From positions 868,001 to 932,000 of the forward strand of contig JAGFMI010000017.1 in NCBI GenBank assembly GCA_021030905.1: a DNA stretch of 64,000 nucleotides, written 5' to 3'. The position numbers and the translations under genes are program-made. The DNA is from Pyrenula massariospora (taxonomy: Eukaryota > Ascomycota > Eurotiomycetes > Pyrenulales > Pyrenulaceae). Each line of letters opens with the position of its first letter. Within the stretch, counting starts at the first letter, position 1. Shown here in pieces: positions 34,651 through 46,677 of the stretch. Below the pieces are notes generated by a model. That model was given only the letters and a program-made list of their open reading frames with translations. It searched no databases and was not told the origin of the DNA.

Positions 34651-35961
34651 ATGTTTCGACGAATTTCCAAGAGACTCACGGGTAATTCTGTCACGGCAGA
34701 GTCAATCCCAATGGCACCAGAAGAACCGACTCACTCTCAGCTTCCACTCGCTTTTGGTATCGAGCTGGAATTTCTCTTTGTAATCCGTCGGAAGACCGTA
34801 GAGTCTTCTCTATTTCCCGCCGGATCTGAGGGTAAAGCTAACATCTACCGCACAAACATTAGGTCTCTGGATACCAAAAAGCACCTTCAACATCGACACA
34901 AGAATGGTATAACGCTCAGAATGTCCGTGGTGCAGAGGATTTTACAGAACCTTTTCTCCAAGCTCGACTGCAAGATCTACACTCGCAATGACCTGTATCC
35001 TATGACCGTCGAGTACGAGAAGTGGGGCTTGAAGCCTGCTGCGAATGTATACTTCGAGAACGAGTGCGAACTCGAGCTCGCCGTTCTCGACGCTCTGCAG
35101 GCATGCTCCAACAGCCTACAGCACCAGATAGTGGACCGCCATGACTGGGTCGTGTACAACTCCAAGATCGCATCACGAATGCTCCCCTTGCCCCATGACC
35201 TGAGCAGCGCTGCTTCCCTCGCCATCCACCCTTCAACCTACGAAGTCGCACAATACATCCACGCCGCCGCAGACCTCTCCAGCGCCGACCACTTCACGCA
35301 CATCAACAAAACATGCGGCTTGCACGTGCACATTGGCATCCCGCCCACCCCAGACGGCCACCATTCCTCCTTCCCTCTCCCCCTGCTCCAGCACCTCGCC
35401 TACCTCCTCCTCCAATTCGAGCCTCACCTGAACGCCTTCCACCCTCACTCCCTCACCTGCCCCACCGCTATCTCCCCCGCCCACCTCTCCCTCTCCGAGA
35501 TCCAAAACTCCATCTTCTCCCCCAACCAAACCCTCCAACAACTCGTCTCCACCATGTCCCAAATGACCCCCCAAACCCCCTCTCACTCCCCCCTCCTCAA
35601 CTGGCCCGCCCTCCTCACCCCCACCGACAACATACCAACCCTCACCTTCCACCCCCCCACCACCCCAAACCTCCACTCTTCCTCAACAACCCCCTTCACC
35701 GCCCTCTGCGCCGCCCTCGTCCGCGCAGCGGAGCGCCTGGCCAATCTTCCCCCCGTGGGCCCACGCGAGAGGCGGCGGGGGATGTGGGATCTGCGGGGGC
35801 CCGGGGTGAGGGAGTTGAGGATGGAGGTGTTTGGGGAGGTTGGGAAGGATCCGGTTGGGGTGGGGTGTGGGTGGGTTGGGGGGTTGGGGGGGTTGTGGGA
35901 GGTGCTGGGGTGGGAATGTCTGAGGGAGGGAGAGGGGGAGGGGGAGGGTTGGAGGTGGTGA
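34651..35961 (+). CDS. Putative amidoligase (Amidoligase_2-like)
   Basis: 436 residues, single exon. A COOH-NH2-ligase-type signature opens the domain: FGIELEFLF near residue 35. The metal or substrate motif CGLHVHIG is centred on His225 and His227, and the end has a conserved arginine-rich strand (MWDLRGPGVRELRMEVFGE). Fungal members are uncharacterised; bacterial relatives are proposed to join carboxyl and amino groups in peptide modification. Cytosolic location is assumed, as no signal peptide is visible. The second half is compositionally extreme: codons end almost always in C up to about 35740 and almost always in G after that. The tail (EGEGEGEGW) may be poorly conserved. Confidence 0.75.
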   Translation: MFRRISKRLTGNSVTAESIPMAPEEPTHSQLPLAFGIELEFLFVIRRKTVESSLFPAGSEGKANIYRTNIRSLDTKKHLQHRHKNGITLRMSVVQRILQNLFSKLDCKIYTRNDLYPMTVEYEKWGLKPAANVYFENECELELAVLDALQACSNSLQHQIVDRHDWVVYNSKIASRMLPLPHDLSSAASLAIHPSTYEVAQYIHAAADLSSADHFTHINKTCGLHVHIGIPPTPDGHHSSFPLPLLQHLAYLLLQFEPHLNAFHPHSLTCPTAISPAHLSLSEIQNSIFSPNQTLQQLVSTMSQMTPQTPSHSPLLNWPALLTPTDNIPTLTFHPPTTPNLHSSSTTPFTALCAALVRAAERLANLPPVGPRERRRGMWDLRGPGVRELRMEVFGEVGKDPVGVGCGWVGGLGGLWEVLGWECLREGEGEGEGWRW

Positions 35962-35990
35962 GGTGGTGAGGCGGTAGTTTGTGGGAAGGG
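35230..35990. other. C-to-G skew switch block 2
   Basis: At 35641-35700 the top strand has 37 C and 0 G. At 35881-35940 it has 39 G and 2 C. The switch is at about 35740, inside the plus-strand amidoligase-like gene. It is the most extreme of the four blocks. Confidence 0.9.
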
Positions 35991-37090
35991 CGGCGAGGTT
36001 GGGCGTAGGAGTTGCAGATAGGTTTGTGGATTCTTCTGCTAGCCCTTTCTGTTGCTGTCTTGCTGAATTTGCATGACTTTTCGCCTTTGCCATCACCCCT
36101 TTGCTACTACGCTTCCTTTGTTTCTATGTTTTCTGTTATGATATTTTAGTCAAACCGCGATATAAGCATCAAGGGTATCCCACCAAGCGCTCTTCTTGCA
36201 AACCAAACGCCTTTCCTTCGGCTACTAATGGTCTATTTTTGGGAACCGTGGATATCGAAGTACGATTGTGAAGACTTTAGCTGTAGAGACTGAAAACGGA
36301 CTTGAAGATTAGGCAATCGACCAGTTGATTACATCGAGGTTCTACATTTCGTCCTTGGGAACATTCTACGTCTTTCCCTCTGTTCTCAAGTCCTTTTCTC
36401 GCATTCTGTGTAGATTTGATGTTCTACAAGTCTGAGGTTCGGCCAATTATATATCTTCACCTGGCATCATTTCCGCGTCTTCGCAGTTCCATGTTGTGAC
36501 AATCAGACCGACATGAAAGGTGCTAGCATACATATATTAGGGCTCAGCGAATAGAAATTTGGGGAACACTTGTTTAGTACCAGTGTGCACGATCAAAAGG
36601 TGTTTGGATTCTCGCAGATGTGCAGCTCCAACAAGGCGCAATGCTACCTGCAAAACCTAGCTTAATTCCGTCTAATCTCAAATCGCTCGCTCAACCGAGA
36701 ACAACATGAAACGTAACTCTTGATAATCCAACCGGGGTATCATGCATGCAACTCTGTGTCACTCGCTAGAGGTCATGACGTGATCAATAGAAGACGAAAA
36801 TCGACAATCCACTCAGCGCCTTTTAGGTATGCAAATGCACTCATATCCTCATGACATTTGTTTCGTTTGTATAGTGATGGGCTTATACATGGTTGCGCGC
36901 CTTCCTCGCTTCGTCTTGTCTGGTCTTCTGTGTTGAGGTAATAGGACGGTGTGGTGTATGATCGGCAGGAGAATTATGGGTTGCATGCATGACTTTGTAC
37001 TACATGGAACAGAAATAGAAAGACTGAAAATCCGAACGCTTTTCCATGCCAAGGAGACTCGTTCATTCATGCGCAAAAACTTCAAGGCCA
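35991..37090. other. Convergent intergenic region, 1.1 kb
   Basis: This lies between the 3' ends of the amidoligase-like gene and UTP5. No gene was recognised. An AT-rich, ordinary composition returns right after the skewed block. Confidence 0.4.
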
Positions 37091-39738
37091 TCATCGCCGC
37101 TTGTGCTTCTTCGGAGGGGGCTTCTCTGGGGTCTCATCCGGCTCGCCGTCGGAAGCCTCCATTGAAATTTCACTATCGTTGATGAAATCGTCCATTTCGG
37201 AATCTTCCTCATTCTCGTCATCCTCCTTTTCATCTTCGGAAACATCGATGCCATCACTCTCAGCATCTTCCGAAACATCTGCTTCCGAATCGATCAGTTG
37301 GTCATCCTCGTCGTCTTCTGCAGGTTCTTGGTTCTCCTCAGAATCGGATCCAACACCGTTGACCATGGGCATGTCCTCATCGTCGTCTGAATCTTCTTGG
37401 TCGGCAAGTTGTTGCAGGGACTTCCTTGCTCGATCTTTAGTCTTTGGCCTACCTCCAGCTGCCTCGTCCTCGTCACTGCTTGATTCTTCTTCCTGGCCCT
37501 CAATGTAGATTACGTCATCTTCATTCGCAGGCCTACCAGAAGACAGGCTACGTTGTGCAGCCATCGACCTGCGTAGGCCGACTTGCGCATCCAGCATGTC
37601 GAGTTTTCCTTTCAGCAGCAGGAGACTGTCGAGACCTTGGCTTCTCTTGTTTAAGGCAGCGATTAGGCTCTTAATCTTTTCCAGGCAATCTGGTCGAGCG
37701 GCGACAACACCACCGTGCGCAACACAAATCCATTGTACCCATACTAGTAATTGAGAGTACCGTCCAGGCCGAGATAGCCTTTCTGCAAGCTTGTGGAACA
37801 ACAAACCCGCCAAAGATGAATCTAGCCGTTGAATAGTAAGTCGAATTGTGGACGTGTCAGTGTTATGGAAACATGACTCCAACAGAGATTGATCGTTAGT
37901 TCGAAGAGACTGTGTTAAAATGGTCGATAGCGATACACCTGAAGGCATACTCTGCAAGCCCTTATTTGCAGTTGTAACAATAGCCGTGGAGTCAGGTGCA
38001 ACCAGAGCATCAGTGATAGAGATCGGGTCAGCCATTGTCCGATCTTGCATCATATCACCAAACGTGGGCTCGCCATCGTCGTCCTCATCGTCGTCGTCCT
38101 CATCGTCGTCGTCGTGAGTTTGTTCTATCTCGTCTCTTTCCTGTGCAGCAACATTGGCATCTTCCATGTCCTGGTCGGAGACGTCAGAATCATCGATAGG
38201 TAGGCCTCGACTAGTGTCTTCTATTGATTTGCTATGACTTGCTCTTTCATTTGTAGCAATACCCTCATTATCAGATGATTCCCCCTCGTCGTCTTCGCTG
38301 ACACTAGAGATCGAGTGATCTTCTTCAGGAGAGCTTCCTCGATCGTCTGTCGGATTTTCAAGTACAATTGCGCGAGATTCGTCTACGTATGCTTTCCCCA
38401 CATCTTTCACACCACTCATGGTGACAGAGTTGATAGTTGATGAGTTCTTGGTTTGTACGATTTCCCTCGTGCCGCGAAGAAATTTGCCATTATCGTCCTG
38501 CCAGCGGGTGCGCTCAAATATTAGATCCAGACCTCCTTCTATCCTCGCCAACACTATTTCTGACCCGGAAAAAGCGGCGCACAAGACGGGTACGGTCGTC
38601 CCGCTAGCATCAGGTCTAATGATCTTGACCAAGGCGTCGGCCATTGCTGTTCTGTCTTTCTTCTTAGACCTTGAATTCTCAGACTGCGGAGAATCGTGAG
38701 CAAAGGGAGCATAGAATAGTTCTACGACGCCACCGCTAGTTGTTGCAAGCACGGCGCGCTTGTCGTGCTCACAATCGCTGTCGGCTGGACTTAAGGATAG
38801 TTCGGATAGATCGATCGAGAGAACCTCGCTTTCAGCGTTCAACGTCCTTAGTATTTTTCGCTCTTCAAAGCTATTAACAGTCATGTGTCGACCAGTGTCA
38901 GCGGCAAGAAACTTCTGGGCGGATGCTCGTTCTGAGCAGCTAAGACGTAGTAAGGAATGGATGGGCTGTCTAAAGGCATCGAATTTAATGACATCCTGAC
39001 TATCTTCATCGCCAAGATCGATAGCGAAAGGTACCGAAGAGGAACACAAAATTTGAGGGGGTCGAGTAGTCGGCCGCGCAAGGGCAGCGATATTGGCATC
39101 AGGCAATGTCAAGGATCTGTAGGTATGTGAGCAAGGCGTCCCATATGACAGTTAATAGCACACCTTTTCACCCGTTGACTGGCAACGTCCCACTGAACCA
39201 GTCTTCCGTCTTCTCCTATGCTCCAGCCTTCTCCTATTTTGCCTTCGGTAAACTTGAAACTTCGAATACCCCTATTGTGACCACCAGACAAGGTACCGAC
39301 GATTTTGCTTTGGGTATAGGAAAACAGCTGGATGTCGGGGGTGTTTGTTCCAAGAGCGATCACGATCTCCCCATTTTTATTTTCACTTGAAATGCCATTG
39401 ACAGTCCCTCTCTTCCTTTTCTTCTTAGGCCCGTCTTCATGGTGTTCGGAGGGACCAGATTTAAAGTAACCCCAATCGAGGGAACGAACCTGAGAATCCG
39501 CCGGTATTTTGTGCTCGCATTGCAAGCGACCGGAGCTGGTGTCATGAACACGCAAATGTTGAGAGTCGAAAGCTTGGATAACAGAAGCGAAGAGAGAGAG
39601 CTGGAAAGAAGATGGTATGAAGGTTGACAAGAGGATTGAGGAGCTGTGGACGCTATTGTTTGTACCAGAAAGTTGTGAAGGGACCGCTGCGGAAGAAATT
39701 TTCGAGGCGGGCACACGAGACGACTTTTTGCTCACCAT
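37091..39738 (-). CDS. UTP5: SSU processome subunit Utp5 (WDR43 family)
   Basis: Two exons (39164-39738 and 37091-39116; intron 39117-39163, 47 nt) encode 866 residues. The N-terminal WD region includes QHLRVHDTSSGRL, DIQLFSYTQSKIVGTLSGGH and WSIGEDGRLVQWDVASQRV. The Utp12 domain spans about 585-710 (LSTILTQSLRTND, QLLVWVQWICVAHGG). The C-terminus is a long Asp/Glu/Ser-rich tail ending in a basic PPPKKHKRR, a likely nucleolar signal. As part of the t-UTP/UtpA complex it binds nascent pre-rRNA and supports 18S processing. It is longer than yeast Utp5 because of acidic linkers at about 345-460 and in the tail. With TSR1 it is the second 40S-assembly gene of the window, but on the opposite strand and 18 kb away. 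Confidence 0.92.
38074..38115. repeat. Trinucleotide microsatellite in UTP5
   Basis: An imperfect GTC/CTC run on the top strand. On the coding strand it gives a run of Asp and Glu codons (EDDDDEDDD) in the acidic linker. Length polymorphism is likely. Confidence 0.7.
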
Positions 39739-41871
39739 TTTGTCGGGAGGGTCAGGGTTGCCAGCCGAGCAAATTGGCTGAGACCGGTCTCAAAGCAGAC
39801 AGAAGTCAGCTTCGAGAGGTCATGATCACAGACACTGTCGGGTCTCTGGACGGCGTGGCTCTCTCTTTGAAACCAGCGTGCATTGCTTGTGGGCGGCTGA
39901 GCAAAAAGTTCGGGCTGCTCTCACAGCAGATAAGACACTACGCCCTAAACGGGTTAGGTGGCTTGGCGGGATCTTTTAAGCGCGGGGGCCTGCAAAGCTG
40001 TTCTCCCCTGGTCGAGTATCATCCTTTTCATCTTGTACTCCTTACTTACCTAGGTATGTGCCTGCAGCATCCATGCTATCCGTCGCAGAAGAGAGCAGCC
40101 AATTTTCCGATCAAATTCATCACATCTCTGATCCTCGATTCCCGTCCCCTATCGTGCGCTCACACCGGTGAGCATCATGTCGTGGGTCCTCGAGGCTGCT
40201 CTGTGATTGCGGCGTCATGATGACATGAGCTGGACATCGAGCTCTCGACTTATCCGAACGCGCTACAGTCGTCAAGAGCCGCCAGAAGACACGGCCATGA
40301 CGCGAAGACGCGAAGACTTCTCTTTTGGTTTTCCATGTTTCTTCAGCCCCTATGCACAGGGCCTTTGGTCGGGTCAGATGCACGACTTTGACAGTCGCCG
40401 CAGTACTTTCTACATGCTTAAAGCTATACGCACGCGACGCATTTGTTACTAAACAATTAACACTGATTTATTTGCAGGTTTTAAGATTCATCTGTTGATC
40501 TTCTTCTACATACTTGCACATATTCATTCAACGCGATCAGATTTATCCTTTCTCCACCTGCAATCCCGGTACTTCTTTTCCATCTTTCTTGATACTACCC
40601 TTTGAGGTAGGCTTTTTCAAATTTCCCTGCCACCAGTCAAGTTCCTAGGATTGATTATTTCCTTCCATGTCTGTTCTGCAATTCTGTTGAAAAGCGACGG
40701 AACGGTGCAGTGTATCATCTGATTTTGCATAGTTTTGTTCTCGGTCTACATGCGAGAGACAGGTGTTCAATATGTCGGTTCTATTTTGCTCAGCCATGGA
40801 CAGAGCTGCATCCATCCGGGGTCGGCTTTCCTGCGGGCGAGATGCAGGCATCACCCCCGACAAGGCTCTCAGCCTTAGGCATCTATTTTCGATATGATAT
40901 CTTTGCGCGTGGGAGGTATGATATGGCTGGGAGCGAGGGAAGCGGCGACACGCTTGGGCAGGCAACGCTCGGAAGCAGAGCCTCAAGTGTGCGAGTCATC
41001 TTACCAGATGCGATGTATTTCGCGGCGGCCTGGGAGGCGGGTGGAGAAAAAAGGAGAAAGGGGGGCCGGCCAAGGATGCGCCTCCACGGAGTGGCGTTGC
41101 ACGGGCCACGCCAGCGTTGCCCGAAGCGGCTAGCGGGAGGCTAGCGGGGGAAATAATGATTTCGGGGACGGTTTTGACGCGACCGTATAAGAAATCGCAA
41201 CCCCTCCTCCGACAAAATTCCCATCATTCTGCCTACCCCAAGTCTTTCATGCTCGGCCGCCCCAACCCCGCCCTGCGACCCCATTCGTCCATCATCACAA
41301 CAACGCGTCGCGACACTTCCACGTCCCTCCATCAACGGTGTTTCATCCACCTTTAAATGCACGGAGCCGTCCGCCTGGAATTCAGCGTGTAGAATTTCCC
41401 AGGGATCATTCCACCTGCAATTATCAAGGGCCAATAACCATCGCGCGGTCGTCCCCACCCCTCGGATTTACCGGGGTTAGAGACGATCTTTAGGTCACAT
41501 GACCAGCACCTGATTTTTGATATCAAGCCGTGCAACCTTTTGATCACATCTTAGTTGATGCGCATCACTTGGGCTTGGCCACCACTGCACTTTGTCATCA
41601 CTAATACGGATCTATATAAACCCCTTGCTGTGATCCTCACGTTCTTCTCTCACCTGTTGTGCATCGTGAACTCGGTGCCTGGTGCTCTCTCACTATCCTC
41701 TAACCGGCCTCATCTCGCCGTTGGCTCGGACACATCCAGTGTCACAACGTAACCAAGTGAGGCGCATCGGACGGTGATACCTTGATTGTGGAGGATCGTT
41801 TTCTGATTGGTGCGGGATCTTACCTGGTCATAAAGGCCTTTGGTTGAACATGGAAGGAAGCACCAGCATGA
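39739..41871. other. 2.1 kb region between divergent UTP5 and BDF1
   Basis: No gene is supported; ORFs at 39624-40220, 40710-41144 and on the minus strand lack domains. A TATATAAA at 41613-41620 lies about 250 bp before the BDF1 start and is a candidate TATA box. A short G-rich patch lies at about 41030-41080. Confidence 0.4.
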
Positions 41872-44800
41872 ATGGGTTCGCCGCACTCCTTCTTCTTACT
41901 TCCATGTAAGCTGACGATGCATAGGAACACCGATGTTTTATCGGCGCAGCCCGCCTTCCCACCAAAACCCGAATATGACCGCACCTTTGAAGACACCAAC
42001 CTTGCTGCGGCTGCTTCGAATTCAGTGATCAGTGCTCCCGAGGCATTACCAGACGTTCGTCATGAGCAAGCTGATGCGCCGAGCAGCTTCACAGATTCTG
42101 CGCCGGGCCTAAGCGCACCTTCCGAACTTACATCCTCTGCGCCTTCCTCTTCAGCTATCGAGCAACCAACATCATTCGTTGCCGACTCGAAATTGAACCT
42201 GAATTCAGGACCCCCCAACGGTCTTCCGCTTGGCAGTGAAGTCAGCGCCAGGACCCCGCCACCAGAGGAGCCCTCGAAACCGATCATCGCTACCGTCTCT
42301 CCTCAAGTCTCATTGCCTTTCGCATCCGCACCGCCTCGACCCTCGACACCTGGTCAGCCTCTGGACCTCCCCGATATCCCAGACAACCAAAGCGCACCAC
42401 CCGCACAGTCGTTGGACATTAGTGCACCAATTCCTCCGCCGATAGAACAGCCGCCCACATCCAACCTTCGATCATCGCCGCACCCAGAAATCCTCTATCC
42501 CGGCAGGGTGGAGCAGATCCAGGGTGAGAAACATCAACAAGATCTGGCGAATGACAGTGATTTAGCTCAGGGGTTAGCAAGTCACGATCAAGCACCTATC
42601 GAGCGTCAAGTGACTCCTCCGCCGGAACCTAACGGGGATAGTCTTTTAGCTCCTGATAGCATGGAAATCTCAGATGACGTCGAGCCTCCTTCATCTGAGC
42701 CCGCTCCGGCTCCGATCCCTGCCAGCTCCTCGACGGAACCCTCTCTCCCCGCCCCTACCGCTGCTACAATCGTATCTCCTCCCCTTGGCCCGGCCGTTCC
42801 CGCCACTGATCCTCAAGACATCGCTCCGCCATCTATTCCCGCCGAAACATCCCCAGACCCCGCACCTACACCCGCTCTACCTGCTGCGAGCAGTGACGCT
42901 CAAGAGGATCAGTCGATGGTCGATGCTCCTCCAGCAGCAGTGAAAGTCGCACACGATCGTGAGGAAGATGAAGAAGCTGAACCTGCTCCGAAGCGGCCGA
43001 AAACAGATTCTGAAGACCAACCAGAGTTCAAGATACCAGAAGTGCCGGGCACTACTAGTCTAGAAGCAACGCAAGATGATGTTCCGTCGGAATCGCAGGC
43101 GATTTCGGATGATGCCGATAGGATGACAGACGTTAGATACACATTCCTCAAACGCCAAGTCCAATCCCTTAAAAAGTTGAAGGCTGCGTCGTGGTTCTTG
43201 AAACCGGTGGATTTTGTGACATTGAAGATTCCCGAATATCCGAATATTATCAAGCAGCCCATTGCACTATCTGATATTGAAGAAAAACTCAAGCGGAGGC
43301 AATACGAATTTGTTATAGAACTTAGGCAAGACCTCGACCTAATGGTTTCGAATGCTCGGACATTCAATGGGCCTGAGCACCAGGCTACCAAAGACGGCGC
43401 GTCTCTAATGGGGAGCTTCGACAATTATATACTGGGTCTGCCACCGGCAACCATTCCAGAGCCATCAAAACAGGAGAAAAAGGCACAAAAGTCGAAGGAA
43501 CAACCAACACGAAGCGTGCCGGTTCGCAAGCAGTCAACCGCTTCTCAGGCTGTTGCTGGCTCTCCTACAGGGACTTCCGCAGATCGGTTTGCGTTGGCTC
43601 CGGGTGGAGTACCAACGATTCGCCGTGATTCTACTGCTGTTGGTGACCGACCTAAGAGGGCTATCAAGCCGTCGAAAGCTAGGCTCGACATTGGCGGAGC
43701 TCGGCCAAGGAAGAAAAAGTTTGAAACTCAGCTGAGATTCTGCAAGCATGTGCTGGACACGTTGAAGAAGAACAAGTACTGGAATATGTCGCAATACTTC
43801 CTCGAACCCGTGGACCCGGTGGCTCTCAACATACCAAATTATCATAGCATCATCAAAAAGCCAATGGATATGCACACGATGGAAAACAAGCTTAACGATA
43901 ATCAATACGAGAAAGCAAAGGATTTTGAAGAGGACTTTCGCCTACTCTTCAAGAATTGTTACAAATTCAATGTGGATCATGATACGGTGTGGACCGCTGG
44001 AAAACAATTTGAACAGGTCTTTGACGATATCTGGAACACTAAGGACGCGTGGATCGAACAGCATGAGCCTGTGTCGGGTCCTCAGACACCCAGTGACGAC
44101 TCAGACGCTGCGGGCTCAGAGGAAGAAACAGACGATGAGGCAGCAGACAGTGAGGCGGAGAGACAGCAGAAGCTGGAGCAGTTGCAGAAGCAGATACAAT
44201 TAATGTCAGAGCAAATGGGAGAACTCACCCAGGCAAAGAAGAAGAAGAAGAAACCGACACCCCCTGTGCCGTCTAAGAAGGGGTCTAAATCCTCTAAGCC
44301 GTCTAAGAAGGACTCAAAGTCTTCAGGATTCCCTGGTTTATCAACTGCAAAGGGGACGAAGAGGGCTGCAAAGCAAAAACCTGAGAAGGAACGGATGGTC
44401 ACTTACAATGAGAAGCAGTATATCTCCACAGGGATCAGTAGTCTTAATGATGTGCAGATGATGGACGCCCTCAGAATTATCCAGACCAATGTACCCAGAC
44501 TCAAGGATGTTGACGAGTCGGAGATTGAACTCGATATCGATGAGCTTCCGAACGGGGTTCTCCTGAAGCTTCTCAACTTTCTTAAGAAGCATATTCCACA
44601 AGCTCCTCCCGAGCCTCCCTCAGAACCCACATATTTACCAAAGGCGTCGGCCACAGCACCTTCAAAGCCTAAAAAGAACAAGCCGATGAGTAAGCATGAG
44701 CAAGAAGCTCGGATTGCAGAGCTGACGGGCAAACTGAACACGTACGGTGAGGGAAGTGGCAACCACGCGTCCCCCGATCCTGGTAAGTAGATTATCACCA

Positions 44801-44906
44801 ATTGCACAGGCGCAAGTGTATTAACCTTTTCCCAGTTCAATCCGTGGAACATGGAGGTGCGAGTAGTGGAGATGAGGACGACTCTGAGGAGAGTGAGGAG
44901 GAATAA
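41872..44906 (+). CDS. BDF1: BET-family double-bromodomain protein Bdf1
   Basis: Two exons (41872-44782, 44836-44906) encode 993 residues; the second adds only the acidic tail (VQSVEHGGASSGDEDDSEES...). Residues 1-410 are Pro/Ser/Ala-rich and disordered. Bromodomain 1 (about 422-520) has WFLKPVD and NARTFNG. Bromodomain 2 (about 618-725) has YFLEPVDPVALNIPNYHSII and NCYKFN. Both keep the acetyl-lysine-binding Asn. A coiled coil (about 765-795), a Lys/Ser linker and the NET domain (about 843-905, YNEKQYISTGISSLND) follow. It should read acetylated histone H4 in the nucleus and help TFIID and SWR1 function. The start is uncertain: the Met at 41917 (MHRNTD) is an alternative. Confidence 0.93.
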
Positions 44907-45699
44907 GCTGATGTTGAAGCCAGCGCACTTGGTTGTCACGGTCAACACAGGCCTTCTCTATCAATGGCAGATCCACGCAACCAGTGGCAATTCCGCCCAG
45001 AATTTCAAAGTGTGGTTTAGCAGGGCAACTGTCACCATCGAGTTCCCGCAATTTCCGATTCTATCGAGATGGATCGGTTTGTACAAAAGTGCTTCATCAA
45101 TTGCTCTTTGGGTGGTTTTAAACATAGCGATATCGATATGATTAAGGCGTCGAAAACGGCAAGGGCAGCTGAGAGCAGCAATGTTGCGGCAGGGGTTTTG
45201 AAGAGCGCCGTCAAGGGGAATCAGCACCGTGATTCATGCTATCCGGTGCGATAGCAGGATCAGTACACGTAAAGAGCGCTCGTTAAATGCACTTAATTCA
45301 ATGCCTAGAAGTTAGCTCCAAGAAAGCCATCCTCGTGTCATGATACTCGACAAACCCAGTACATTTATTGCATTTGTACACTCCACGCATCTATATGAGG
45401 GTCATGTAACTCATAGAAGAAGTAGATTATGATCTTTGGTTCGTTCAAGATAAATCATGCTCTAGTTGGACTGGAAATTGTAACGTTCAAGATGACGAGG
45501 AAACGAAGGGAGAAAGGGTGTTGAACAACGCTTGGGGCGGAAATACACGCCCGACACGCTACGGACATTCCACCCCACCTCGCCTTGCCCTGACCCTGTG
45601 CCCTGCTTACCGGATTAGTGCACAGGATCCCTGCCCCCACCTCCCCTTGGTGAGTTCAGCGATATCTGACCGTACGCCTCATCAATCAGGAACTCGAAC
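44907..45699. other. Intergenic, 0.8 kb
   Basis: 3' flank of BDF1 and promoter of the coiled-coil gene. Nothing else was recognised. Confidence 0.4.
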
Positions 45700-46677
45700 A
45701 TGATACCCTCAATAAATCCCTCAATCCTCGAAGTTAATCCAGCTTTTGCGAAGCTTCATGAACATCTCTCAACCACCCTTCTCACCCCTGATTGCCAGAC
45801 CGCTGCTGCTGCAGGATCCACCGCCCGGAGGGAAGCCGTTGAGACTCTCAAGAGAGGCCACCTCCAGTTAGCAAGAAGAGCGTTGCTAATCGACGCCCTG
45901 AAGGCAGTGGCTTGCGATGGAGATAATGGCCTTGAAGGAGGGACAAGAGAGAGATGTTTAGTCGCGGCCGCGGTGATGCGAAGGGGGGTTTTGAATGAAG
46001 ATGAGTCGCGTCTTTTGAAGCCGGACTTCGAGGAATTTAGAGCAGATCTCGAGAACTCAGACAGCAAAACTGCTTCTCTTCTGTCAGATCATTTAGACTA
46101 TCAGCATCAAGCTCTACTGCGCGTTGCGACTCCAAGTTCAGACATAGCCTCTGCCAGGTTAAAGCAGCATCCATCTTCCCTCAGCGCCAATATCACGAGC
46201 CGTATGGCCGATCTCCAGCGACAGAAACAGGTCACTCTTCCAGCACGCCAAACGAATTCGGCCAATACCGCCGTGTGCTTGATGTCTCTCTACCGAAGCC
46301 TCCTCTCCCTCCAAATCGAGCACCTTGAACGCCATACGCACGGTATCGAGACGCGATCTACCAAGTCTCAAGCTGAGTATCTCTCTACTGTCTCCGCTGG
46401 GATGGCATTAAAGGCAAAGATTCTATTCTTGCAGACAAGACAAGAGATCTATTCAGGGGAGGTCCAGGATGCGCTGGCAACATACGCAGGACACTTGAAC
46501 GTCATGGAGGAGAGGCTGGGCGAAAAGGAGAGACAAGTAGGTGAGGAACTTCGGCTGTATCGGGAGCAGGGCGAAGCGAGGATGAGGGAGTGTGGAAGGA
46601 GGTATGCGAATGTTACAAAAGAGGTGGAAGATGTGAAGGGGGAGATTGAGAGGCTAAAGAAGAGCAGTGACAAATGA
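45700..46677 (+). CDS. Coiled-coil protein, possibly augmin subunit HAUS4-like
   Basis: 325 residues, single exon. It is almost entirely helical. The N-terminus INPSILEVNPAFAKLHEHLSTTLL, followed by an Arg/Lys-rich helical stretch, recalls fungal HAUS4/AugD proteins of the augmin complex, which nucleates branched spindle microtubules. The C-terminal third (about 240-320) is a clear coiled coil (HLNVMEERLGEKERQVGEEL, KEVEDVKGEIERLKKSS). No enzymatic motif is present. The augmin assignment comes from remembered family style rather than a diagnostic motif. The safe call is a cytoskeletal-type coiled-coil protein. Confidence 0.6.
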   Translation: MIPSINPSILEVNPAFAKLHEHLSTTLLTPDCQTAAAAGSTARREAVETLKRGHLQLARRALLIDALKAVACDGDNGLEGGTRERCLVAAAVMRRGVLNEDESRLLKPDFEEFRADLENSDSKTASLLSDHLDYQHQALLRVATPSSDIASARLKQHPSSLSANITSRMADLQRQKQVTLPARQTNSANTAVCLMSLYRSLLSLQIEHLERHTHGIETRSTKSQAEYLSTVSAGMALKAKILFLQTRQEIYSGEVQDALATYAGHLNVMEERLGEKERQVGEELRLYREQGEARMRECGRRYANVTKEVEDVKGEIERLKKSSDK

